Source: CAZQIC01 sp964593555 (lineage in GTDB: Bacteria; Bacteroidota; Bacteroidia; JAFLBG01). Taken from it: a DNA stretch of 51,531 nucleotides. The notes beneath the pieces are model-generated. The model was not told the DNA's origin. It made no database searches and saw only the letters and a program-made list of their open reading frames with translations. Both the position numbers and the translations under genes were made by a program. Shown here one piece after another: positions 1 to 7,846 of this stretch (within the stretch, counting starts at the first letter, position 1; each line of letters opens with the position of its first letter). The DNA is taken from positions 1 to 51,531 of the forward strand of contig CAZQIC010000018.1 of assembly GCA_964593555.1 (NCBI GenBank). The letters are read 5' to 3'.

Positions 1-930
1 CTAAAAAAAAATACGGTTACATTTGTTAAAATCAATTAATAGAACCTCCCTTAATTTTATATCAACATTTTTTGTTCCGTATTTTAAATCAAACGATTCT
101 GTATTTATTTCCTTGTTGTTTAACGAGTCGGCTATAGAGTACATTTTTATAAATGCAGTTTCATCATGGCACGTAGCTGAAAAATAAAGTTGAAGCACAG
201 TAAATATAACAGCTATAGCTATGCAAACTTTTTTAAATGCTTCTCCATTTATAGAACTATAGAAGGGCTCCGCAGCACCAATCCCAATACGTGCAGGGAG
301 ATTGGTCACCTTAAGGCCTGTTCTTATGTCGTCTGCTGTAACATATTCGCCCTTAAACCAGACAAAATCTGTACTTGTTTTTTCACAACTTAATATATAT
401 GGAGGACAAACATATTCTTCAACAACCGAATGATCAGAGAAGTCGACTTTAAATGGGAATTCGCCTGCAGCATGCATCAGCTGGGAAGTGTATTTAGCGA
501 AAAGTTCGAATTCGCTTCCCTGGTAGGTATAAGAAGTCTTACCTTTTTCTTTTATTGGCGCATCATTTATCTGTTCCAGAATGGTCCAGTGTCCATTATA
601 TTGAGCCAGGTAAGCATATCCATAAATAGGATTAAAAAGAGTATACTCTTCCCAGAAATAAGAAGTTCCTTTTTCTTTTTTTGAGGATGCGCTAATAATG
701 AGATATTGCTTTCCCTTAATTGATCCTGCTGTTCCAACGGGCAACGAGGGTGAAAATGTGTTCTTTAGTTTTGAGCTTGTTGGAAGTACAGTGCCTTCGT
801 AGTTTTCGTATACTGCTCCGCAATGTGGACAAATAAGCGTATAGGAATATGATGCAAGGTAAAACTTGAAAGTTTTTTTGCATTTGCTGCAAGCATGTTC
901 CTTTGCCGGTATTTGTTTTGCGCTGCTCAT
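1..930 (-). CDS. DUF4178 zinc-ribbon membrane protein, 3' end interrupted
   Basis: Unknown-function DUF4178 family protein. Four cysteines (about 14, 17, 34, 37) form an N-terminal zinc ribbon (CSKC, CPHC), followed by a DUF4178 core (about 65-210) with a YFWEEYTLFNP stretch, and one membrane helix (about 235-252). I chose the ATG at 930: it lies one base after the stop of the upstream gene and has GGAAG before it. A longer frame back to 957 overlaps that gene. The product reads normally up to NVDIKL, then runs through a short sequence also found at the right window edge and stops after a T9 tract. The native C-terminus is therefore probably missing. Last visible gene of the AdoMetDC-DUF4178-DUF4178 unit. 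Family assignment comes from motif recognition and the molecular role is unknown. Confidence 0.75.
   Translation of the reverse strand: MSSAKQIPAKEHACSKCKKTFKFYLASYSYTLICPHCGAVYENYEGTVLPTSSKLKNTFSPSLPVGTAGSIKGKQYLIISASSKKEKGTSYFWEEYTLFNPIYGYAYLAQYNGHWTILEQINDAPIKEKGKTSYTYQGSEFELFAKYTSQLMHAAGEFPFKVDFSDHSVVEEYVCPPYILSCEKTSTDFVWFKGEYVTADDIRTGLKVTNLPARIGIGAAEPFYSSINGEAFKKVCIAIAVIFTVLQLYFSATCHDETAFIKMYSIADSLNNKEINTESFDLKYGTKNVDIKLREVLLIDFNKCNRIFF
36..55 (-). mobile_element. Candidate mobile-element terminus, left edge
   Basis: On the minus strand positions 50-36 read GGGAGGTTCTATTAA, identical to 51468-51482 on the plus strand and preceded there too by an ATTAA-type pentamer. Both copies read outward from the window and both interrupt a gene: here DUF4178, there the SBBP protein. 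The sequences diverge outside the shared segment. This is what two ends of one insertion sequence with short inverted repeats would look like. No transposase is visible, so the element is inferred. Confidence 0.4.
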
Positions 931-931
931 T

Positions 932-1588
932 CTACTTCCAGTCCTTGAATTTATCAATTGTAGACAATCCGAGTTCGATTATGTTCAGCACTTTCCCATG
1001 ACTGATTTCCACCACATCACTACTATATAAACATACACTTGCGAATTCTGTTCCGTCGGGTTTAGAGAGTTCAACCTTAAAATATTCACTTACGTTCAAT
1101 GAATCCTCGGGGATTTCCCCTTCCATCTTAAACTGAATTTGTTTGGTAGCTTCAACAACCGCGTACGATCCATTTTCAGTGTTAACAACCGCACCGGGAG
1201 CTTTATTTTTAACCAAATTTGGGTTTGCTTTCGCCGCTTTATTACTAAAAACAAAATAGGTAAGTCCTGATTCAATAAGCAATTGAAAAGTATTGCTTTT
1301 TTCGAACCACATAACCCACTCATTGGAGATAGCCAATGTGTTTACACTTCTTATCCGGCCAATGATCGTGAATGGGTCATTATTATAAAGTCCTGTTGCG
1401 CCTAATATTATAAGTGAGTTTTCGTCAGGAAGTATTTTGCAATTCATTTCTTCATCGATGGTGCTTCCGTTTATGTCAACTGTATAAACGTTTCCGCAGG
1501 CGGCACAGCAAATAGAAACAGCAGGAGGGAGATGAAGGCTGTATGCTTTTCCGCAATTAGGACAAATAAAATTTTTTGATGTGATCAT
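932..1588 (-). CDS. DUF4178 zinc-ribbon protein
   Basis: 218-residue soluble protein with an N-terminal zinc ribbon (C9-P-N-C12 and C28-A-A-C31) followed by a beta-rich DUF4178-type domain; EWVMWFEKSNTFQLLIES corresponds to the conserved strand region of the family. No membrane segment. Its ATG directly follows the TAA of the AdoMetDC-like gene (TAAATG), and its stop lies one base before the next DUF4178 start, so the three genes form one tightly packed unit. It resembles the neighbour in its ribbon and core, which suggests an old tandem duplication with the downstream copy gaining a membrane anchor. Function unknown. In other genomes, as I recall, such proteins occur with AdoMetDC, spermidine synthase and DUF350 membrane proteins. 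Confidence 0.75.
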   Translation of the reverse strand: MITSKNFICPNCGKAYSLHLPPAVSICCAACGNVYTVDINGSTIDEEMNCKILPDENSLIILGATGLYNNDPFTIIGRIRSVNTLAISNEWVMWFEKSNTFQLLIESGLTYFVFSNKAAKANPNLVKNKAPGAVVNTENGSYAVVEATKQIQFKMEGEIPEDSLNVSEYFKVELSKPDGTEFASVCLYSSDVVEISHGKVLNIIELGLSTIDKFKDWK

Positions 1589-1939
1589 TTACCTTTTTAT
1601 GCGTGTGCTGTTAACTTTTGTTGCTTCCATTAATTTTAATATTCCATCATGCATCTCCTCAACACTATCATCGTTATATTTTAGATAATTACTTAGAAAC
1701 ACATCGAATGTAACTTTATTAAACTCAGGCCAGGTATGAATAGAAATGTGAGATTCTGTAAGACATACAACAGCAGTATAGCCCCCTGAAGGAAATTCAT
1801 AATATACCTCGCCAACTTTTTGTAAAGAATATTTTTCAATACAATGATCTATATGCTTTTTTATTTTTTCGCAATGAGAAAGTTCAGAAGGATTTTTTAC
1901 TTCGAACTCAGATATAATATGTAATCCGGGCTTGTACAT
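1589..1939 (-). CDS. speD: S-adenosylmethionine decarboxylase-like pyruvoyl enzyme
   Basis: 116 residues, the usual size of a bacterial class 1b AdoMetDC proenzyme. The self-cleavage motif LTES-HISIHTWPE is intact: cleavage is expected between E62 and S63, turning S63 into the pyruvoyl cofactor, and H68 matches the processing histidine of the Thermotoga enzyme. The position of the catalytic cysteine (C83 in Thermotoga) is serine here, in FDVFLSN. The enzyme would normally make decarboxylated AdoMet for spermidine synthesis. Because of the C83S change and the DUF4178 context, a changed substrate is possible; family members acting on arginine or ornithine have been reported. First gene of the unit running to the left edge. 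Fold and processing are near certain, the substrate is not. Confidence 0.85.
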   Translation of the reverse strand: MYKPGLHIISEFEVKNPSELSHCEKIKKHIDHCIEKYSLQKVGEVYYEFPSGGYTAVVCLTESHISIHTWPEFNKVTFDVFLSNYLKYNDDSVEEMHDGILKLMEATKVNSTRIKR

Positions 1940-2003
1940 TAAATACAGGATAAATGTAATAATAAGCTGGGTACAAAAAAAGATAAATATAGCCCGGATG
2001 CTA

Positions 2004-3413
2004 TTATGTGAACTTTATTTTCCTGGCCGCCAGGAAACACATTTTCAAAAGAATAAGACCATGCCTGAAGCGGGAAATATTTGTTCGGCCATAGGTGCGC
2101 TCATGATAGCGGACAGGCAATTCAACAATACAGAGGTTAAGTTTATGTGCTCCGAAAAGCAGGTCAAAATCTCCAAAGGGATCGGAGTCGCCAAAGCAGG
2201 AGCTGTTTTTTAAAAGCTTCTTGTAGTCTTTCAGGAATAATGCCTTGGTGCCGCACAGCGTATCCTTAAATGACTGATCGAGGAGCCAGGTAAAAACAGA
2301 ACTGAAAAATTTATTTCCTAAAAGGTTCAGGAATCGCATCGCTTCTCCCTCCACGGGATAAACAAGTCTACAGCCATTCACAAAATCTGCGCGATGACTG
2401 GCAAGTATATCGTAAAATTTAGACAGGTCTTCAGGTGCTACCGTAAGATCTGCATCAAGTATCATTACAATGTCTCCGCTTGCTGCGTCAAATCCTTTTT
2501 TAACAGCAGGATTTTTTCCCTTGTCGGATATCTGAATGGTTTTTATATCGTGTGTCGCGTTGTATTTTTCTTTTGTGTTTTGTATCACGTCCCATGTATC
2601 ATCCGTAGAATTGCTTTCCACAAAAATTATTTCGGTTGCAGATCCTAATGCTGGAATTCTTTGAATGAGATTTTCTATGTTGCCGCTTTCGTTACGTGCC
2701 GGTACAATTACAGAAACAGAATATTTGTTCCCGTTGTTGACAGCAGCATATGGAGTAGCGAAGGAATAATTGTTGATGCAAAGTTTTCTGAAAAGGGGCA
2801 ATTTTGAAAGAATATTATTACAAAGCTCAGAGAGCAATGGAATGTAAACCGGCAGAATCATTCTGCGGGAATTCCTGTAAACATGAAAGCCTGATAAAAA
2901 CAATAAATTATTTATTTCATTTAAGCTTAACCAGCTTTGATTAGGTGTTTTGGCTTTGTAGCCGATCCATTCTCCAAATTTTAAGATCGGCTCCCACAAA
3001 AAATTATAATAGGTAACAATGATCTTTGTTTGAGGATGGCAAACGGAATGTAATTGTGAGAAAACAGCCTGTATATCATTAACGTAGCCAACGAGGTTGG
3101 ACAAAATAATCAGATCAAATTTTTTATCTAACTGTATGTTTTCAGCATTCATGACACGGAGCTCCAGTTGAGGAAATTGTTTTTTTGCTTCCGAGATCAT
3201 TCCTACGCTAAAATCTATTCCTGTTTTTTTTGTGGCTTTAATCTCATACAGTAGTTCTCCTGTCCCGCAGCCAATTTCAAGCACACTGGTATCATCCTGG
3301 ATAAAATAGTTGCAGTACTTTGTAATATCATTCCAATAATACTTTTTTGCCCTTCGCTGGTTTATTCTTTGGGATGCGAGTAAATCGAAATATTTTTTGT
3401 GGTCAATGATCAT
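2004..3413 (-). CDS. SAM methyltransferase-GT2 glycosyltransferase fusion
   Basis: Two domains in one 469-residue chain. Residues 1-215 form a class I methyltransferase with the SAM-binding motif VLEIGCGTG (44-52), an acidic D after strand 2 (TGIDFS) and an FDLIILSN motif. Residues 231-469 are a GT-A glycosyltransferase of family 2, with VSVIVPARNE at 233-242, ESNSTDDT, the metal-binding DAD at 320-322 and the C-terminal RYHERTYGRTNISRF seen in polyprenyl-phosphate sugar transferases. No membrane helices. It overlaps the upstream membrane glycosyltransferase by ATGA, so the two are translationally coupled. It likely puts a sugar on a lipid carrier, which the membrane partner would use. The methyl acceptor is unknown. 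Domain calls are firm, the pathway is inferred. Confidence 0.85.
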   Translation of the reverse strand: MIIDHKKYFDLLASQRINQRRAKKYYWNDITKYCNYFIQDDTSVLEIGCGTGELLYEIKATKKTGIDFSVGMISEAKKQFPQLELRVMNAENIQLDKKFDLIILSNLVGYVNDIQAVFSQLHSVCHPQTKIIVTYYNFLWEPILKFGEWIGYKAKTPNQSWLSLNEINNLLFLSGFHVYRNSRRMILPVYIPLLSELCNNILSKLPLFRKLCINNYSFATPYAAVNNGNKYSVSVIVPARNESGNIENLIQRIPALGSATEIIFVESNSTDDTWDVIQNTKEKYNATHDIKTIQISDKGKNPAVKKGFDAASGDIVMILDADLTVAPEDLSKFYDILASHRADFVNGCRLVYPVEGEAMRFLNLLGNKFFSSVFTWLLDQSFKDTLCGTKALFLKDYKKLLKNSSCFGDSDPFGDFDLLFGAHKLNLCIVELPVRYHERTYGRTNISRFRHGLILLKMCFLAARKIKFT

Positions 3414-5236
3414 TGCTTATGCTGGTAATCCTCAAGTAAAAATAAACGAAAAATTTCATTTGTGCCTGTGCTTTCCTTATCTGCCAATACAAGGAAATTC
3501 AATTCGCCTTCCACGGATAAATATTTATTTTTTAATGTTCTTAATGTTATTCTGTTGTCATTTTTGTTTAGAACGGTTAAAATGAATTGTTCATTTTCAC
3601 CGATCGTATATGAATCTGCTGCAATTATACTTTGATTGTTTAGTTTTACGGAAAGATACCTGCCGGACTGTGTTTTGATGGCAACAACATCTCCCTGTAG
3701 ATATGTCAGGAAGAATTTCTCCGAATTACCTATCGCACCTGAATTGCATGTTAGCATATTTTTATTTTGTTCAGACAAAGAGAAATAATTCATATTGGAT
3801 CCTCTGAAATATATTGCCTTGTCAACACCAATAGACTGGATCAGGGTTTCTGAATATTCAATCTGCGGTAATCCTGCGATTCTTCTTTCCCAGTTGTATG
3901 GCTTCAGCAAATCATACCATTCCATGCTTGGTGTTGTCTGCAAAAATCCTTTTAAGTAAGCTTCCTTGCTCATATCGTCATAATGGATCAGTCCCTTTTT
4001 ATATTGCCAACTTTGAAACAGGTTGAGCGAGATAAATGAAAACAGAATAAAAGCAGCAGAAATTTTAATGATATTGTTTTTTGTGAACACATAATTAAAG
4101 CCTGCCGCAATTGGTAAACTTAGGAATGAATAATAATCTATAAAGGGACGTATTCCCCATGAAATTCCGTAACTCCAGGCCCACCATGAAGAAAGGATGA
4201 AAATACTGATAATGCTGACGGTTAGTGTAGAATAGAAAATTGCTTTGTTTGTTTTATAAAATGTGATCAGTCCAATGAGCGCAAAAAACAAAACAGGGGT
4301 ATAAATAAAAATTCCTTTCCTGAAACTGAAAAGAAACGGAATGATTTTCGGACTGTTAAAAATAAAATGCTCATCAATATAAACATCGTATATCCATTTA
4401 CCCGTTATGTATTTCCAGTAAAAAAATTGCAATGAAACAATTGCGAATGAAATTAAGGAAGCAAGAATTATTTGTTTGAAACGCGGTTTAATAAGTTGGA
4501 CAAAAGATTTAATCCCTCCTTTATTACCAATGCCGAGCATTAAAAAATAAATTATAGTGGTTATTGCCAATGGCCTTATTAAAACCATAAGTCCGAAACA
4601 AAGTGCAAAGCAAAAAAGATATTTTTGTTTTTCGAGCTTCAGCCAGCTAAAAAAATTATACATGCATATACAGGTCAAGGCAAACGAAACCGCATGGGGC
4701 ATAAGGCCTTCGAAGGTAGAATACCACAATAGGTTGGTTCCAATTACAATAGTAAGCAGGGTGAAGGCGGTAATTTTATCTGAGAAAAAACACAGCAATA
4801 GTTTTCTTAAGTAAAATAAACCCAAGCATAAATAAGCCCATACACCAATTGTCATTGCATTTTGATAGGGCAGGGAATATCCGTCCTGAGTGGCTCCGGA
4901 TATTCCGGCGGTAAAATGTCCGATTAAGAAAACGGGAGATAGAGCGACGCTGAGTCCAAGCGGATGTTTAATGAGTTTATTCCCATTCTCAATTTTATAA
5001 TACCAGATCTTGTCCTTGTAATAGCCCGGATCTTTGTCAATGAAATTTAATTTGAGATCATGATGAATAAATGTTGCCGGTAGATATGTATAGTAACTTG
5101 GCCCGTCAATAATTATTCGATTTTGTTTCCACAAACCCAAATAGGATGCAATGACGATTAGAAATAAAAAAATAAATGCAATAGCACGGAGGCTATAGGA
5201 ACTTTTGAACGAAGTGTATCTTTGGCTAAAGCGCAC
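3410..5236 (-). CDS. Polytopic membrane glycosyltransferase with C-terminal fascin-like domain
   Basis: 608 residues. After a short basic N-terminus come about ten hydrophobic helices (15-430). An early luminal-type loop has WKQNRIIIDGPSYYTYLP, in the place where GT39/ArnT-type enzymes carry their acidic catalytic residue. Residues 481-608 are soluble and contain two clear fascin-type beta-trefoil repeats (VAIKTQSGRYLSV with EQFILTVL, then ITLRTLKNKYLSV with EIFRLFLL). Such domains bind carbohydrate or actin in other proteins. The start is GTG at 5236, with a TATCTTTA -7-like box just upstream. It overlaps the MT-GT2 fusion gene by four bases. Likely uses a lipid-linked sugar to modify an envelope component, with the trefoil tail holding the glycan. 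Acceptor unknown. Confidence 0.75.
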   Translation of the reverse strand: MRFSQRYTSFKSSYSLRAIAFIFLFLIVIASYLGLWKQNRIIIDGPSYYTYLPATFIHHDLKLNFIDKDPGYYKDKIWYYKIENGNKLIKHPLGLSVALSPVFLIGHFTAGISGATQDGYSLPYQNAMTIGVWAYLCLGLFYLRKLLLCFFSDKITAFTLLTIVIGTNLLWYSTFEGLMPHAVSFALTCICMYNFFSWLKLEKQKYLFCFALCFGLMVLIRPLAITTIIYFLMLGIGNKGGIKSFVQLIKPRFKQIILASLISFAIVSLQFFYWKYITGKWIYDVYIDEHFIFNSPKIIPFLFSFRKGIFIYTPVLFFALIGLITFYKTNKAIFYSTLTVSIISIFILSSWWAWSYGISWGIRPFIDYYSFLSLPIAAGFNYVFTKNNIIKISAAFILFSFISLNLFQSWQYKKGLIHYDDMSKEAYLKGFLQTTPSMEWYDLLKPYNWERRIAGLPQIEYSETLIQSIGVDKAIYFRGSNMNYFSLSEQNKNMLTCNSGAIGNSEKFFLTYLQGDVVAIKTQSGRYLSVKLNNQSIIAADSYTIGENEQFILTVLNKNDNRITLRTLKNKYLSVEGELNFLVLADKESTGTNEIFRLFLLEDYQHKQ

Positions 5237-5295
5237 AGGTCATAAAGATAGCCACTCCTTCCGGGCTTATGAAACTTACACAGTATGAGATTTTT

Positions 5296-5997
5296 CTATT
5301 CTCCGAAGGTTTTTACAAATCCCAGGGATAATTCTATTGTAAGGCCTGTATGGGCATAGTTTGAGCTGTTTGCGAAACTTTGTGTAAGCCTGATCTCGGG
5401 AGCGAACGCACCCTTACATTCTTCAAATGCAAAAGCGGCTCCAAGACTAATCATACTTCCATAATCGAAGTTTCGAAAATATTTGTACCTGTATTTTTCT
5501 ACTTCTGACATATAAAATAGGTCTGGTTTTTTACTGTTTTCAAAAAGTTTCACCGCTCCATAAAATCCGGCGTTAGCAAATAATACTATACCTTTTTTAA
5601 GATTATAACGGTATTGACATGCGAAGGGTAGTTGAAGGTAGTGTAATCGGGCTGAAAAATTTTCTGTGTGAGTATACGCTGCTGTATCACCCAGCTGTAC
5701 TCTATAGTTTATGTCAGCCCCAACTTCTTTGAACAAATAAATGTATTCGAACTGAAGCGCGAATTTTTGAGAGATTTTATATTTTATTCCCTGACCCAAA
5801 CAAAGGCCCATTCTTTTAACTGGAGAAAAACCGGTAGTCGGAAGAACAGAAGGGAAGCTGCGTAATTCAGATGTATTAAACCCGAATCGTGTAGTTTGAA
5901 AAAATTGAGCCGTTGAAAATGAAGGAGAGAACAAAATACTTATTGTAGTAATAAGTATTGCCTTTATATAGGTACTGGAGAATAATAGCGTTTTCAT
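5296..5997 (-). CDS. Outer-membrane beta-barrel protein (porin-like)
   Basis: 233 residues with a signal peptide (about 1-30, cleavage near FSTAQ-FF). The mature part is made of alternating amphipathic strands and aromatic girdles (FALQFEYIYLF, ARLHYLQLPFACQYRY, GIVLFANAGFYGAV) and ends in ELSLGFVKTFGE. This matches the small OMP_b-brl_2-type barrels common in Bacteroidota. It is a single gene, about 60 bp beyond the start of the membrane glycosyltransferase and on the same strand. The ligand or cargo cannot be told from sequence. Barrel assignment is secure at the fold level only. Confidence 0.7.
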   Translation of the reverse strand: MKTLLFSSTYIKAILITTISILFSPSFSTAQFFQTTRFGFNTSELRSFPSVLPTTGFSPVKRMGLCLGQGIKYKISQKFALQFEYIYLFKEVGADINYRVQLGDTAAYTHTENFSARLHYLQLPFACQYRYNLKKGIVLFANAGFYGAVKLFENSKKPDLFYMSEVEKYRYKYFRNFDYGSMISLGAAFAFEECKGAFAPEIRLTQSFANSSNYAHTGLTIELSLGFVKTFGE

Positions 5998-6056
5998 GTA
6001 TCTATAGCATTGGTTAATTTTATAACAATTGGAATAACTAAAAGATACATGGGTTG

Positions 6057-6085
6057 AAAAAAAAGTTCAGGTTATCCCGGTAACC
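6057..6085 (-). terminator. Intrinsic terminator after the helical-repeat gene
   Basis: On the minus strand, GGTTA and TAACC arms flank a CCGGGA loop, and eight T residues follow five bases later (A8 at 6057-6064 on the plus strand). It lies about 50 bp after the stop of the gene ending at 6135. The stem is short but the T-run is strong. Confidence 0.45.
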
Positions 6086-6134
6086 ATACTTATTGACGAA
6101 GGGATTCGTGAAAGTTGCCTGATAATGGAAGTCT

Positions 6135-7661
6135 CTATTTATTTAGCTGTGCTATTGTTTTACTCTGTATGAGGCTATCGAGCCAATCTGAAATATCCAG
6201 ATGTTTAAGGGATGCAGATTCGGGAGACTTGATAAGATGGGCAGCATATCGCGTTTTGGTTTCCTTGTATAAAGGAAGAAGTTGTTTTTTATCGGCTGTA
6301 TTGACGAGTTTTTTTATGAAAGAAAAAAATATTTTTTCTCCATCGCCAACTGCATTTTTTTGGTGAAGGAATCTGTAAGTAGATTTTTGCATGTAGTTAA
6401 CAAGATCCATATCCTGTAATTCGATGCGTATCATAATGAGTAATATTTTTCCTGACCAAACAACATATTTTTGTAGATCCGGATCGGGCATATTCAGCAG
6501 TTTGTTTATCCAAAGGAGAGAATTTTTCATTTCGCCTAACGCAAAATATAAGTATGCAATATTAAAGTGAAGCATTTTTTCGTCAGGGGCATTCATAACA
6601 CCTGTAAAAGAATTAATTTTTTCACTCAATTCTCCAATGACCGAACGGATCCTCTCAAATTTTCTTTCGTTTATATATATATCTGTGATAACCACTGCGT
6701 AAAGCACAAAGATTTTTGCTTCCGTATTAATATCAAGTTTAATATTCAGCTTTTCGATCTTGGTTTTCATTCCTCTCACTATTGTTTCACATTCATGATA
6801 GTGCTTCAATGCCATTCCAACCTGGATATGGTTGTTGATGGACCTGATATAGTTGAGTGGGGCTTGTTTTATAAGGTCGAGGGATGACTCAAACAATCTT
6901 ATGTTTTTACGACTGAAGTCAAATGATAATTTTAGATTTTTTGTAATATAATAAGTGTACATCTGATGGATGTAATTATAAATGATCAGCGATGTCGTAG
7001 TGATCGCGTTCTTTTCAGATTTTAGAAGCGGATCATTGTAAAGTTGATCTATCCGTTTTCTTATGAAATCTTTTTTAAGATGCGATGTTTCCCTAAATAA
7101 ATAGGCTATATGTGACATGAGTAAGGAATAGTCGTCCTGATTTTTTACTTTTTGCAATGCTTCAGTTTGTTCCTGTATTTGATTAAGAAAAATATTGTCT
7201 TTCAGTTTTAGTTTTAACGTTCTCTGCACTCTGCCTTCCCAAAGCAATGTTTCATAAACAATTAAGTAATTGTCGGCCTTGGTGGCATTCTTTTTTATGT
7301 TCCTAAGTAGTTTTTCACACTCATTAAAAAGTCCTTTTTGGTGCATGATAGCAACCTGGTGCAATTCTTTTCGCAACAAGGATTCAGTCGACAAATTAAG
7401 ATGGTATATATGCAGACTGTCCTTCACCATATCATACAGATAATTTTTAGCGGCAGCAAAATATCCTGCCATCTTTTCATCCTGCAATAATTTTTTTACT
7501 TCGTTTTCATTGTATGCTTCCTGCTTCTCAATAATGTCAAATAGTTTTTCGTATTTGTTTTTTCCGCCTATTGCATGTTTTGCTGCGTATATTTTAAAAT
7601 ACCTTTTTTCGGAAGGTGTTAATGATTTAATCAGGTCAAAAAGTGATGTGGAGGTTACCAT
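6135..7661 (-). CDS. Bacteroidota helical-repeat (TPR-like) protein, paralogue 1
   Basis: 508 residues, all alpha-helical, without signal peptide or membrane segment. The N-terminus (SLFDLIKSLTPSEKRYFKIYA) is the family signature, and it recurs with conserved spacing in the 506-residue protein at 46326-47846 (DLFLLIKSLDNNEKRHFTLYS). Both continue with KLFxxIxKQxxYxE and a K-Y-L/K-LY helix. The middle looks like degenerate TPR helices, for example FNIAYLYFALGEMKNSLLWINKLL. The family is widespread and expanded in Bacteroidota, with no established function known to me. A TATATTTA box upstream resembles the -7 element. A cytoplasmic protein-protein scaffold is the safest description. Confidence 0.6.
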   Translation of the reverse strand: MVTSTSLFDLIKSLTPSEKRYFKIYAAKHAIGGKNKYEKLFDIIEKQEAYNENEVKKLLQDEKMAGYFAAAKNYLYDMVKDSLHIYHLNLSTESLLRKELHQVAIMHQKGLFNECEKLLRNIKKNATKADNYLIVYETLLWEGRVQRTLKLKLKDNIFLNQIQEQTEALQKVKNQDDYSLLMSHIAYLFRETSHLKKDFIRKRIDQLYNDPLLKSEKNAITTTSLIIYNYIHQMYTYYITKNLKLSFDFSRKNIRLFESSLDLIKQAPLNYIRSINNHIQVGMALKHYHECETIVRGMKTKIEKLNIKLDINTEAKIFVLYAVVITDIYINERKFERIRSVIGELSEKINSFTGVMNAPDEKMLHFNIAYLYFALGEMKNSLLWINKLLNMPDPDLQKYVVWSGKILLIMIRIELQDMDLVNYMQKSTYRFLHQKNAVGDGEKIFFSFIKKLVNTADKKQLLPLYKETKTRYAAHLIKSPESASLKHLDISDWLDSLIQSKTIAQLNK

Positions 7662-7691
7662 TTTGAAATATTTAAATAAATATACGCAAAA

Positions 7692-7709
7692 TCAGACTTT
7701 TGATAATAA
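7692..7709 (+). repeat. 18-bp repeat, copy 1
   Basis: Reads TCAGACTTTTGATAATAA and is matched at 17 of 18 positions by 8788-8805. Both copies lie in gaps upstream of plus-strand genes for secreted T9SS type B proteins, about 140 and 60 bp before their starts. This copy also lies upstream of the leftward helical-repeat gene. A shared regulator site is possible. Two AT-rich copies alone do not prove it. Confidence 0.35.
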
Positions 7710-7803
7710 TAAAATCTTTCATAGTATATAAAAAACGAGGAGAATAAATTTGAGGATATCAGCAAAAATCAGATCAGGCTTTTAATATTGGCTTTCTTTT
7801 GGA

Positions 7804-7834
7804 TTGACTGCTGATTGGTGCGAATTTAAATTTG
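7804..7834 (+). promoter_or_regulatory. Promoter of the small T9SS type B gene
   Basis: TTG at 7804-7806, a 20-base spacer and TAAATTTG at 7827-7834 match the Bacteroidota sigma-A consensus TTG-N19-21-TAnnTTTG. The ATG at 7847 follows 12 bases later, so the leader would be only a few nucleotides. This also argues against the in-frame TTG at 7832 as the start, since it lies inside the -7 box. Confidence 0.6.
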
Positions 7835-7846
7835 CATATAAGAAAC

